NCBI GenBank assembly: GCA_001870995.2
Contig: MLAV02000001.1
Location: 496,001 to 560,000 of the forward strand
Direction: 5' to 3'
Length of the DNA stretch: 64,000 bases
DNA from: Chitinophaga sp. CB10
GTDB taxonomy: Bacteria; Bacteroidota; Bacteroidia; Chitinophagales; Chitinophagaceae
The notes below the pieces were generated by a model that had not been told where the DNA came from, did not search any database, and saw only the letters and a list, made by a program, of their open reading frames with translations. Within the stretch, counting starts at the first letter, position 1; every line of letters starts with the position of its first letter. The position numbers and the translations under genes are program-made. Below are positions 43,475 through 52,249 of the stretch, one piece after another.

Positions 43475-45983
43475 TCTGTATCCCTACCACCGTCGGGTTC
43501 CGCAGCCCGGAAATAGCCGGGTCTGTATAATCGCCTAATTCATTAAAGACATTATTCACGCCCGCCGTCACCTGGAAGGCCTTGCTGATGCGGTATCCTA
43601 CGGCAATATCCGTTACCCATACAGGCTTCAGCTCCTGTAAAAAATAATCCGGGCGGGGGAAGTTGGCATTCAGCGCGCTGGCTGTAGTAACAGAACCAAA
43701 GTACACCGTGCGTAACAGTACGTTGAAATGCCGGATGGAATAATTGGCCTGCAGCGTGACTTTCTGTTGGGGAATATTCGTGGTCACACGCGCCTGCTCC
43801 GCCTGGCTGAATATCACATTACGATAGGCTTCCAGCCCTTTGGGCGTATTCACCTGCGTTACCTCGTTCTTCGAAAAATTGCCCCCGGCCAGGATTTGCA
43901 GGCTTCCCCGCGCTACCGGCAACCGGTAGCTGGCCGTCACTTCCAGGCCTTTGGTACGGGTGCTGAAAGCGTTGTAGAAGAATTTCGCCTGGGTAGTACC
44001 GGTAGCCAGCAACAAGCTCCGTACCTCCGCCGGCAGGTTTACGTCCGTAGCGCTGAAGTTACCGGTATTGCCTACACGATTTTTAATATCGATCAGGTAG
44101 CCGTCGACCGTCAGTTCCACATTAGCAACCGGCTGGGAGGTGATGCCGGCCGTGTAACCGGTGGATTTTTCAGGGCTTAGCAAGGGGATGCCTAACGCCC
44201 GCGCTGCCGCGCTTTTGTTGGACGCCGTCACCTGGTCTACCGCGCGGCCCTGCTGAAAGCTGGTACTGGTTTCCGTATAATAAAACTGCGCGAGGTCCGG
44301 CGCGCGGAAGCCGCTGTTGGCGGCCCCGCGGACGCTGAGCCAGGGCGCAAAGCTATAGCGGGTGGCCACCTTGCCGGTAGTCACGTTACCGAAATCAGAA
44401 AAGTTTTCCGCCCGCAGCGCCGCGGAAACCAGCCAGTTCTCCGTGATATTCGCTTCCACATCCAAATAGGCAGCAGCGATAGCCCTGCTCACATTGACCT
44501 CATTGCCCGGCCGGAAACCGGCATGTATCTGCGAACCGGGGCTAAGGCCATTCACGGCAATCAACCCTGCATCCGCGAGGTAAGGCACGCCGTTCACACT
44601 CGTATCTATCCGGTAAATCTGCCGCAGGTCCCCCTTGATGTAGGACGCTTCTTCGCCGGCAATGATCTGGTAGGTCTCCGTCCGGTATTGCGCGCCAAAG
44701 GCCAGGTTGATGCCATGCAGCGGCCCGGCAAAGTAACGGCTGATGTCCAGGCTGGCGGTGTTTTGCGAAGCGTTGTATTTACCGGCGTCGAAGGTAGTCG
44801 GACTCTTTACGCCCAGGCTTGCGTTCAGCGAATTGCTGATCACATTGCTGAAATCATTGCGCCCATAGACGTTCGATAAATCTATTTTCCATTCGCCCGC
44901 TTTGCCTTTGACGCCCACCGCTACCGATTTGTCCGTAATGCCGTTATCCATGGCAGGCAGGAAGCCATCGGGGTAAAGGGTGGTGTTGTTGCGCTCCGTC
45001 CACCCCGGCAGCCGGTACACGGCGGTAAACTGGGAGTTGCGGTGGCTGATGCCGCCAAACGTATATACTTCAAAGTTATCCTTCAGCGGGATGGCTGCAT
45101 TGAAAAACAACAGGGCGTCTTTCGCTTTGTTGGAGCCGCCGCCGCGCTGGTCAAAATAGTGCCGGTCTATACCGCGACTCTTCAATATCGCTTCGTCAAT
45201 CTCCCTGGTGTAGATGTTATCATATCCGCGGGTATTGGCGCCGCCGCCGTAGATAGGGCCGTTGTAAAGGCCGGCGTCATCCCGGCCGGGAGGCAGGGAG
45301 ATGGCCTGCGTGGCAAATTCCGCGGTGAGGTTCAGGTAGCCGCCCTGTTGGCCCAGCTTAGCGCCGTAGTTGATGTTGGTACGGGTGCTGAGCCCGTCGC
45401 CCCGGCGGCGCACACTCCCCGTGCTGCTTACGAGAATATTATCCGTTTGCTTTTTCAGCACAATGTTGATCACCCCGGCGATGGCATCGGAGCCATATTG
45501 CGCGGCAGCGCCGTCCCGCAGGATTTCCACCCGCTCAATAGCCGCGGTGGGTATGGCGTTCAGGTCGTACCCGGTAGCGCCGTTGGCCAGTCCGCCCCAG
45601 TTGATATTGGAGCTTTTATGCCGGCGCTTGCCGTTTACCAGCACCAGCAGCTGATCGGCGCCTAAGCCCTTCAGCTGCGCCAGGTTGAGCGCGGAGCCGG
45701 CATCCCCGGCGTTGCTTCCATTTACAGAATGAAAAGAAGGGGAAACATATTGCAGCAATTGCGTGATGCTCGTCTGCGGCGCCTGCTCCTGCAGCGTGCG
45801 GATGTCTATCACATCCACCGGTACGGGAGAGTTGATTTTGGTACGGTTGGCGCTGCGCGAGCCAACGATCTGTACTTCGCCCAGCTGGCGGGTAGTATCA
45901 GGGAACTGCGGCAATCGGTCCTGGGCATACACGATGCCCGGCGCGATGAGCAGGGGAGTAAATACGGGTAGTAATTTCTTCAT
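43425..45983 (-). CDS. TonB-dependent receptor
   Basis: 852 aa. Signal peptide to about residue 20, TonB-box-like LGEVQIVGSRSANRTK, plug about 35-170 (SITQLLQYVSPSFHSVNGSN, LVLVNGKRRHKSS, VEILRDGAAAQYGSDAIAG) and a large barrel. This plug type, with RRHKSS and QYGSDAIAGV, is widespread in iron-complex and nutrient receptors of Proteobacteria and Bacteroidota. The barrel ends QPFVRLAAKL without the usual final aromatic, and this very end is duplicated after the stop. Followed by a DUF4397 lipoprotein, preceded by a cytochrome c peroxidase 12 bp upstream. Confidence 0.93.
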   Translation of the reverse strand: MKKLLPVFTPLLIAPGIVYAQDRLPQFPDTTRQLGEVQIVGSRSANRTKINSPVPVDVIDIRTLQEQAPQTSITQLLQYVSPSFHSVNGSNAGDAGSALNLAQLKGLGADQLLVLVNGKRRHKSSNINWGGLANGATGYDLNAIPTAAIERVEILRDGAAAQYGSDAIAGVINIVLKKQTDNILVSSTGSVRRRGDGLSTRTNINYGAKLGQQGGYLNLTAEFATQAISLPPGRDDAGLYNGPIYGGGANTRGYDNIYTREIDEAILKSRGIDRHYFDQRGGGSNKAKDALLFFNAAIPLKDNFEVYTFGGISHRNSQFTAVYRLPGWTERNNTTLYPDGFLPAMDNGITDKSVAVGVKGKAGEWKIDLSNVYGRNDFSNVISNSLNASLGVKSPTTFDAGKYNASQNTASLDISRYFAGPLHGINLAFGAQYRTETYQIIAGEEASYIKGDLRQIYRIDTSVNGVPYLADAGLIAVNGLSPGSQIHAGFRPGNEVNVSRAIAAAYLDVEANITENWLVSAALRAENFSDFGNVTTGKVATRYSFAPWLSVRGAANSGFRAPDLAQFYYTETSTSFQQGRAVDQVTASNKSAAARALGIPLLSPEKSTGYTAGITSQPVANVELTVDGYLIDIKNRVGNTGNFSATDVNLPAEVRSLLLATGTTQAKFFYNAFSTRTKGLEVTASYRLPVARGSLQILAGGNFSKNEVTQVNTPKGLEAYRNVIFSQAEQARVTTNIPQQKVTLQANYSIRHFNVLLRTVYFGSVTTASALNANFPRPDYFLQELKPVWVTDIAVGYRISKAFQVTAGVNNVFNELGDYTDPAISGLRNPTVVGIQNGSAGIQPFVRLAAKL

Positions 45984-45995
45984 GCCATTGGTTTT

Positions 45996-46949
45996 TTAAT
46001 GGAGTTTAAAGCGGTCGTCAGTCAGCGAAAAGAGGAAGGCCTCCAGGTCGTCCAGCTCGCCGGGCGTCAGCTGCAAAGGCTTGTTCAGCGAGAGGTCGCG
46101 CCTGATGCTGTTGCGCAGGAATGAATCTGGTTGATTATAATAGTGTAACACGTCTTTCAGCGTTTTAAACATACCGTTATGCATATACGGAGCAGTTACT
46201 GCCACGTTACGCAGACTCGGAACCTTAAACAGTCCCAGGTGCGCGCTGTCATGCGTGACTTCATATCTCCCCGCATCCAATAAGGTAGTACCGTTGAACA
46301 GGCCGATGTTTTTAAACCGGTCGGCCGTAAAATCTTCCCCGGAGTGGCAGTTGTTGCAGTTGGCCTTTCCGATGAACAACAGGCGGCCCCGTTTGGCGGC
46401 AGGGGAGAGCGCGGCATCGTCGCCGTTGATATAGCGGTCGTACGGACTGTTCGCCGTTTCCAGCGTACGCTCAAAAGCGGCAATGGCCTGCAGGATGTTA
46501 CGCTCGTTGGCCGTATCGTTGAATACCTGCCGGAACAGCAGGCGATAGCTTTCTGATTGGTTGAGCCGCTGCACGGCTTCGGCGATGGGCAGGCCCATTT
46601 CGTCCGGGGAGATGATGGGTTGCAGCGCCTGCTCCTCCAGGGTGGCGGCGCGGCCATCCCAGAAAAAGTTAGGACGTCCGGAAACGTTGGTAATACCCGG
46701 CGTGTTTCTTCGTGTAGGCGTTCCATTTATACCTCTGCTGAAGGCCACCGTATCCGCAAAGCCAAACTGCGGCAGGTGGCAGGAGGCGCAGGCAATCGTC
46801 CGGTCGCGGGAGAGCAGCTTGTCGAAAAACAGCTTTTCCCCCAGCGCCGCCCTGGTAGGCGGGCCGTCCGTCTTCACCCGGAAGCCTTCCGCAACAAAGT
46901 ACAGGCATAGCAATGCCATAAAAATGAAAATCATTTTTCTCTGGTTCAT
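45996..46949 (-). CDS. di-heme cytochrome c peroxidase (MauG/CcpA family)
   Basis: 317 aa. N-terminal membrane anchor or signal (residues 6-22), heme motifs CASCH (54-58) and CNNCH (198-202), and the family segments LGEKLFFDKLLSRDRTIAC, GMFKTLKDVLHYYNQP and LDDLEAFLFSLTDD. It acts in the periplasm, reducing peroxide or oxidising a protein or small substrate. It is followed after 12 bp by a TonB receptor gene, so the two are co-transcribed; such pairs are often linked to metal or siderophore use, but the substrate is not known. Confidence 0.93.
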   Translation of the reverse strand: MNQRKMIFIFMALLCLYFVAEGFRVKTDGPPTRAALGEKLFFDKLLSRDRTIACASCHLPQFGFADTVAFSRGINGTPTRRNTPGITNVSGRPNFFWDGRAATLEEQALQPIISPDEMGLPIAEAVQRLNQSESYRLLFRQVFNDTANERNILQAIAAFERTLETANSPYDRYINGDDAALSPAAKRGRLLFIGKANCNNCHSGEDFTADRFKNIGLFNGTTLLDAGRYEVTHDSAHLGLFKVPSLRNVAVTAPYMHNGMFKTLKDVLHYYNQPDSFLRNSIRRDLSLNKPLQLTPGELDDLEAFLFSLTDDRFKLH

Positions 46950-47030
46950 ACCGGCAATAAAAATTTAGAGCGCTGTAAGCGGCGGGCTGTAAATGGAGAG
47001 GTGGTGGGAACCTTTGTTCTGTTGCAGGAG

Positions 47031-47054
47031 AGGAGCCGGCAGCTGCCGGCTCCT
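47031..47054 (-). terminator. 24-bp perfect palindrome downstream of the YceI gene
   Basis: The arm AGGAGCCGGCAG is followed directly by its complement, 27 bp after the yceI stop. There is no T run on the minus strand, so it may be a transcript-stabilising hairpin and not a true terminator. Confidence 0.5.
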
Positions 47055-47080
47055 GGTATGGTTAGGCGAAAGCCTTAAGT

Positions 47081-47725
47081 TTATTTTGTGTTGGCTACCA
47101 GTTCTACGGAGAGGTTGAAATCATCGTAGATCGCTTTGTCCCCAATGCCTTCAAAGAAGGATTTAGAACCGTACTTAATGTTGTACTTCGTACGGTCTAC
47201 CGTAATATCCGCCTTGGCAGTCAGCTTGTTGCCGGCAACCGCCACAGTGGCCGGGAAGGTGATCGGGTTGGTAATGCCTTTGATGGTGAGGTTGCCCGTT
47301 ACATCATAAGCGCCGTTACCTTTCGATTTGATGCTGGTGATCACGAAATCCGCCTTGGGATATTTTTCCACCCCGAAGAAGTCATCCGCTTTCAGATGGC
47401 CTACCAGCTTGGCGTTGCCACCGGCGTCCTTGATATCGGTTACAGCAATGCTGCGGGTATCCAGTGAAAAGTTGCCGCCTTTCAAAGCGTTGTTTTCTAT
47501 CACAAGCGCGCCGGAAGCGATGTTGATGGTGCCGGTGTGCTCTCCTGTAACTTTTTTACCGGTCCAAACCAGTTTACTCTGTGCGGCATCCACGGTGTAG
47601 GTAGCTGCTTTCAGTACTTTCGCAGTAGTTGCCACAGCTTTCTTATCACCGTTTTTTGCAGGGCTCGCGAAAGACATCAGCACGATAGAACCGCCGATAA
47701 ATAATAATGATGCTAATTTTTGCAT
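47081..47725 (-). CDS. YceI family periplasmic protein
   Basis: 214 aa. Signal peptide (cleavage about Ala23) and a YceI lipocalin-like barrel (about 42-212): YTVDAAQSKLVWTGKKVTGE, HLKADDFFGVEKYPKADFVI and VTGNLTIKGITNPITFP. YceI proteins bind isoprenoids in the periplasm; the role in this organism is unknown. It starts 22 bp after the TlpA-like gene, so the two are an operon. Confidence 0.93.
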   Translation of the reverse strand: MQKLASLLFIGGSIVLMSFASPAKNGDKKAVATTAKVLKAATYTVDAAQSKLVWTGKKVTGEHTGTINIASGALVIENNALKGGNFSLDTRSIAVTDIKDAGGNAKLVGHLKADDFFGVEKYPKADFVITSIKSKGNGAYDVTGNLTIKGITNPITFPATVAVAGNKLTAKADITVDRTKYNIKYGSKSFFEGIGDKAIYDDFNLSVELVANTK

Positions 47726-47747
47726 GTTTATGTTGGTTGTTAAGTTC

Positions 47748-49001
47748 TTATTTTTCTGCGATCAGCGCGTCCAAATCGGCATTCCATTTGGCGACATAAT
47801 CTTTGTAATACTGCCCGGTTACTTCCCCGGTATAACCCGTATGTATCTGGCGTACCACGCCTTTCCTGTCTATCAGGATCGTTGTGGGAAATGCCATCAT
47901 ACGGTTGAGCGCCGGAAGTTTTTCTGACGCCACTTTCTTATCAGCAATGCCACCAAAAAGAATATCATATTGAATATTGTATTTCTCTTTTAATTTACCC
48001 AGCGTGTAGCGGGCATATTCCAGGTCGTCTTTTTGTTCAAAACCAATTGCAATGGCTTCTACGCCGCGGTCCTTGTTCTTATTGAACCAGGGCGAAAGGA
48101 AGGAGGTTTGGTCAGTACAGTTCGGACACCAGGTGCCGATGATTTCTACAATAACAACTTTGCCTTTGTATTTTTCATCGCTGAGAGAAACATTATTCCC
48201 GTTAAGGTCTGGCAAGGTAAAGTCCAGCTTCGAATAGCCTTCCTTCAGGTAAGTTAGCTTATAGGGATCCGGTAACTCAGCTGCAGGATTTTTTTCGCCG
48301 TCAAATTTAATGTTGTTATAGATGCCCAGCGATAGCTCCCCTGTCAACGTTTTGTCATCATTCACTTTTCCCTTGATGTAAATAGGGCTGGGGCCAGTAA
48401 AGCCGGAGAGCTCGAACTCATCGCCATGGATGGTGCCTTCCAGCTCGCGGCTATCGCCCACTACGGACATAATTACGCCGGTCAGTTTGTTGCCGTCCTG
48501 TTTCAGTAAACCAATACGGTTCGGCGTAGGTTCCTTGGAATAAATTTTCAGTTCCCACTTGCCGTCGATGTTGAATTTGGGCGCTTCCTCTGTGCCGGCA
48601 GGCGCAAAGCGGTACGATTGCCCGTATTCCGCCGTGAAGGGAAGTGCGTTGCCCCGGAAGTTAGGCACCAGGCTGCGGTACTCACCCGTGATGCGGCCAT
48701 CGGATTCAATTTTGGCTACCAGTGCAGCATCATAGGTGTTCATCTTGATGAAAAGGGAATCGTCCCCGATGCGCTGTACATGGAAGTCGTCGCGCCGGCT
48801 GCCGTTCAATAAAGTAAATACGGCATGCTCCGCATCTTTGCCGCTTAGCTGGAAGTTAAACGGCACCTGCGATTCGCTCAGTGTAAATACGCCGCGCCAG
48901 ACGCCCTCCCTGATGAATGGTTTGGCAGGACTGGCCAGGCTGCTGCCCCAAAAGCCGGCGGCAAACAGGGTAGAAAGGAATACTTGCTTATACGATTTCA
49001 T
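47748..49001 (-). CDS. TlpA-like thioredoxin-domain protein (exported)
   Basis: 417 aa from ATG 49001, where a signal peptide begins (MKSYKQVFLSTLFAAGFWGS); the frame is open for 67 codons further but that covers the promoter. The N-terminal half (about 25-260) is a beta-rich DUF4369-like region, the C-terminal part (about 270-410) a TlpA/AhpC-type thioredoxin fold with active site GTWCPNC (Cys292, Cys295). It likely reduces periplasmic disulfides, for example for cytochrome c assembly or peroxide defence. Read together with yceI. Confidence 0.9.
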   Translation of the reverse strand: MKSYKQVFLSTLFAAGFWGSSLASPAKPFIREGVWRGVFTLSESQVPFNFQLSGKDAEHAVFTLLNGSRRDDFHVQRIGDDSLFIKMNTYDAALVAKIESDGRITGEYRSLVPNFRGNALPFTAEYGQSYRFAPAGTEEAPKFNIDGKWELKIYSKEPTPNRIGLLKQDGNKLTGVIMSVVGDSRELEGTIHGDEFELSGFTGPSPIYIKGKVNDDKTLTGELSLGIYNNIKFDGEKNPAAELPDPYKLTYLKEGYSKLDFTLPDLNGNNVSLSDEKYKGKVVIVEIIGTWCPNCTDQTSFLSPWFNKNKDRGVEAIAIGFEQKDDLEYARYTLGKLKEKYNIQYDILFGGIADKKVASEKLPALNRMMAFPTTILIDRKGVVRQIHTGYTGEVTGQYYKDYVAKWNADLDALIAEK

Positions 49002-49185
49002 GGCTGATATAAGTTTAGGATGAAGAATGAAACGGTTACGGATACACGCTTTCAATCCCGGTGGGAAGAATTGAGGCACATGAAGATAATGGTGGTGGTT
49101 GGTGGTGGAGTAAATTACTGATCTAACATCGGGATGCCTGGTACAGCATATGAGTACGTTTGAAAAGATGAATGGTGGTTGATAG

Positions 49186-49217
49186 CAAAGATAGGAGGGC
49201 AAAAAACAATTTCCAAA
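49186..49217 (-). promoter_or_regulatory. Bacteroidota-type promoter for the TlpA-like/yceI operon
   Basis: On the minus strand TTTG (49214-49217), 20 bp, then TATCTTTG (49186-49193). Both elements and the spacing fit the Bacteroides primary sigma consensus TTTG and TAnnTTTG. Confidence 0.75.
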
Positions 49218-49303
49218 TAAAAGTCTATAAAATTTGTGGACTAATAATTAAAACCTTCGCTGTAAGGCTTTTACATTGGGTTTTTATTCCGCCGGGGTTG
49301 TCG

Positions 49304-49311
49304 TACCTTTG
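49304..49311 (+). promoter_or_regulatory. -7 box of the radical SAM gene; decides its start
   Basis: TACCTTTG matches TAnnTTTG. Because transcription would begin around 49317, an upstream in-frame ATG at 49276 cannot be the start; the TTG at 49330 is the first usable one. Confidence 0.65.
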
Positions 49312-49329
49312 CGGTTTAAAACACCTGGT

Positions 49330-51528
49330 TTGAGTAAGACAGTCTATTTAATTACACCGCCGTTTACGCAGCTGAACACGCCATATCCGGCCACCGCCTA
49401 CCTGAAAGGATTCCTGAACACCAAAGGCATCAGTTCTTTTCAGTCGGACCTGGGGATAGAGGTGACGCTGGCCTTATTTTCCAGGGCGGGGTTAACCCGT
49501 TTGTTTGCTCATATCGGCAACCAGGCTGCGGCAGTATCTGAAAATGCCGCGCGCATTATCGCTTTGCAGGAGGACTATATCAACACCATCGATGCAGTCA
49601 TCTCCTTCCTGCAAGGCAAAAATCCCACCATCGCCCACCTGATCGTAAAGCGGGATTACCTCCCGGAAGCCAGCCGCTTTGCCCAGCTCGACGACCTTTC
49701 CTGGGCTTTTGGCTCCATGGGCAACCAGGACAAGGCCAAACACCTGGCCACGATGTACCTGGAGGACTTGTCGGACCTGATCATGGAATGCGTAGACAGC
49801 CACTTCGGCTTTAGCCGCTACGCGGAAAAGCTGAGCCGCTCCGCCAACAGTTTCGATGAACTGCACACCGCGTTGCAACAGCCCTATACTTATGTGGACG
49901 AAATCCTGGTGAACATCCTGCAGGAAAGAATGGCCTTCGTACAGCCGGCACTGGTATGCATTTCCGTACCCTTCCCCGGCAACCTGTACGCAGCGTTCCG
50001 TTGCGGGCAATGGATCAAACAACACTACCCGGGCGTGAAAATCGCTATGGGCGGCGGATTCCCGAATACGGAACTGCGCTCGCTCTCCGATGCGCGGGTG
50101 TTTGAATACATCGATTTTATTACGCTGGACGACGGGGAAGCCCCGGTGGAAAACCTTGTCAGATTTGTGCAGGGCGGGCTGGAGGAAGCCGGGTTGAAAC
50201 GCACTTTCCTCCTCAAAGACGGCATAGTAACGTATATCAACAACGCTTCCTGCCAAGATTACAAGCAGAGCCAGGTGGGCACGCCGGATTATGGCGACTT
50301 CCTGCTGGTCGATTACATATCCGCCATAGAAGTCGTCAACCCCATGCACAGCCTTTGGAGCGACGGCCGCTGGAACAAGCTCACCATGGCCCATGGCTGC
50401 TATTGGGGTAAGTGTACCTTCTGCGATATTTCTCTCGATTATATCAAAATATATGAGCCCATCGCGGCATCCATGCTGTGCGACCGCATGGAAACCATCA
50501 TGGCGCAAACCGGGCAGACGGGCTTCCACTTCGTGGACGAAGCCGCCCCGCCGGCCCTGATGCGGGCCCTGGCGCTGGAAATCATCAAGCGTAAGCTGAA
50601 CGTCAGCTGGTGGACGAACATCCGCTTCGAAAAAAGCTTCACCCGCGATCTCTGCCTGCTCCTGAAAGCCTCCGGCTGTATTGCCGTGAGCGGTGGACTG
50701 GAAGTGGCGTCCGACAGGCTCCTGGGCCTGATACAAAAAGGCATCACCGTTGCGCAGGTAGCCCGGGTAAACAGGCATTTCACGGAGGCCGGCATTATGG
50801 TGCATGCTTACCTGATGTATGGCTTCCCCACGCAAACAGCGCAGGAAACCATCGACTCCCTGGAAATGGTGCGGCAGATGTTTGCCGCCGGCATTCTGCA
50901 GTCGGCCTACTGGCACCAGTTTACCATGACGGCCCATAGCCCCGTAGGCATGGACCCCGCCAAATTCAAAGTACAAAAGGAAACCGAAGCCATCGGCCAG
51001 TTCGCCAATAACGATATTATGCACCTGGACCCTACCGGTGCGGACCACGAGAGCTTCAGCTACGGGCTGAAGAAGTCCCTGCTCAACTTCATGCACGGCG
51101 CCTGCCTGGATTACCCGCTGCACAAGTGGTTTGATTTCAAGGTGCCGAAAACCACGATGCCGCCTGATTTCATCACCCGCGCGCTCTTCGAGGAAGAAGC
51201 GGGCACGGTGAAGCCTACTTCGAAAGTAGTGTTCTTGGGCAAGCAGCCTTCGTTTGAAGTAGTCACCAAATCCAAAAAGGGCAGCACCTGGGAAATGGCT
51301 TCCCTCACGTTCCAGGGCAAGCGGGAACCGTTTAACATCAAGGTAGACCCGCCGCAGGGCGCCTGGCTCGCAGGCATCCTGAAGGAGCTGGATATTAAGC
51401 AAACGAAAACTTATACCTTGCAGGAAGTGAAGGAAAGTTATGAGGCGGCAGGGCTGGAAGATTTTGAACTCTTCTGGGATAACAAGCCGGTGAATACCCT
51501 GCACAAAGTAGGATTGCTCAAATTATAA
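49330..51528 (+). CDS. B12-binding-type radical SAM protein
   Basis: 732 aa from TTG 49330 (SKTVYLITPPFTQLNTPYPA), the usual start of the cobalamin-binding/radical SAM class. N-terminal B12-like Rossmann region (about 1-260; PALVCISVPFPGN, IAMGGGFPNTELRS), radical SAM barrel about 345-570, and a C-terminal region about 640-730. The cluster motif is CYWGKCTFC (Cys357, Cys362, Cys365), spacing CX4CX2C instead of the normal CX3CX2C. SGGLEVASDRLLGLIQKG and YLMYGFPTQT are typical. The B12 DxHxxG motif is not evident. Single gene, no peptide substrate or partner beside it, so the reaction is unknown. Confidence 0.9.
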   Translation: MSKTVYLITPPFTQLNTPYPATAYLKGFLNTKGISSFQSDLGIEVTLALFSRAGLTRLFAHIGNQAAAVSENAARIIALQEDYINTIDAVISFLQGKNPTIAHLIVKRDYLPEASRFAQLDDLSWAFGSMGNQDKAKHLATMYLEDLSDLIMECVDSHFGFSRYAEKLSRSANSFDELHTALQQPYTYVDEILVNILQERMAFVQPALVCISVPFPGNLYAAFRCGQWIKQHYPGVKIAMGGGFPNTELRSLSDARVFEYIDFITLDDGEAPVENLVRFVQGGLEEAGLKRTFLLKDGIVTYINNASCQDYKQSQVGTPDYGDFLLVDYISAIEVVNPMHSLWSDGRWNKLTMAHGCYWGKCTFCDISLDYIKIYEPIAASMLCDRMETIMAQTGQTGFHFVDEAAPPALMRALALEIIKRKLNVSWWTNIRFEKSFTRDLCLLLKASGCIAVSGGLEVASDRLLGLIQKGITVAQVARVNRHFTEAGIMVHAYLMYGFPTQTAQETIDSLEMVRQMFAAGILQSAYWHQFTMTAHSPVGMDPAKFKVQKETEAIGQFANNDIMHLDPTGADHESFSYGLKKSLLNFMHGACLDYPLHKWFDFKVPKTTMPPDFITRALFEEEAGTVKPTSKVVFLGKQPSFEVVTKSKKGSTWEMASLTFQGKREPFNIKVDPPQGAWLAGILKELDIKQTKTYTLQEVKESYEAAGLEDFELFWDNKPVNTLHKVGLLKL

Positions 51529-51595
51529 GTTGGCGGCCGCCGGATGTACTGCCCCAAACCTGGATTCGGAGTAGCGCAAACCGCGGCCCGTTCTT

Positions 51596-52249
51596 TTATT
51601 TCTTCACGTATTTCCAATTGCGGATCTTTCCTTCCGCCATCCACTCAACCGCTGTGGCGATGCGGGTTTGCCGGGTGGCATCCGTTTTCGCTTCTTCAAT
51701 CCAGCTGACGTATTCCTTTTTGTTGGAGTAGCTGAATGCTTCATATGTTTTGAGCGCGGCTTTATTTTTTTTCAGCGCGGCCATCAGGTCGTCCGGCGCG
51801 GTGATTTCCTTCTTTTCCTTGCTGACGGGCTTCTTCGGTACTTTCACACCTTCGTCAATGAGTTTGGCGGCCTGCTTCAGGTACTTCTTCAGGATCTTGT
51901 CTGAAGGGAGGTCTTTTAGTGTCTCCAATTTGCCGAGGTGGCCCATGCCGGATTCCCCTACTTCGGACAGGATGTTGTCCGGATCCTCCATGATGCTGGC
52001 TTTCCACAGCACCACCGCGCAATGTTTTTTGAAAGCGGCCATGCTGAAGAGGATGGCGCCATGGTATTCAAAATGCGGGAAACCCCATTTGATGGTTTCG
52101 GTAATTTCGGGGAATTCGTCGTGTACCAGCTCGCGCAGGTGCGTGAGTATTGGTATGGCAAAATCTGCCGCTTTCTCCAGGTAGGCGTCTATCCTCGGAT
52201 CAGTTTTTTTTCCTGTTTTTGAGGAAGAGCGGGAAGTTGTAGTCTTCAT
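51596..52249 (-). CDS. DUF1801/YdeI family protein
   Basis: 217 aa from ATG 52249 (an ATG six codons earlier is possible). N-terminal DUF1801 domain about 18-125 (LREVLVHDEFPEI-like LRELVHDEFPEITETIKWG, FPHFEYHGAILFSMAAF) joined to a C-terminal YdeI/OmpD-associated domain about 150-217 (LKTYEAFSYSNKKEYVSWIE, EAKTDATRQTRIATAVEWM). Cytoplasmic; function unproven. It overlaps the upstream DUF2314 gene by 50 bp, so the two are translated from one transcript. Confidence 0.9.
   Translation of the reverse strand: MKTTTSRSSSKTGKKTDPRIDAYLEKAADFAIPILTHLRELVHDEFPEITETIKWGFPHFEYHGAILFSMAAFKKHCAVVLWKASIMEDPDNILSEVGESGMGHLGKLETLKDLPSDKILKKYLKQAAKLIDEGVKVPKKPVSKEKKEITAPDDLMAALKKNKAALKTYEAFSYSNKKEYVSWIEEAKTDATRQTRIATAVEWMAEGKIRNWKYVKK

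Larger units (their letters stand above)
49002..49329. other. divergent promoter region (TlpA-like / radical SAM)
   Basis: 328 bp without a gene. It holds a strong minus-strand promoter at 49186-49217 and a plus-strand -7 box at 49304-49311. The minus-strand transcript would have a leader of about 180 bases, containing an A/C-rich stretch with repeated CCACCA triplets. Confidence 0.7.

Noticed and set aside
49002..49202. N-terminal extension of the TlpA-like protein
   Set aside because: The extension covers the promoter (49186-49217) and leader; the signal peptide begins at 49001.
49492..51504. 670-codon antisense frame opposite the radical SAM gene
   Set aside because: Codon-bias shadow; the plus strand carries clear radical SAM motifs.
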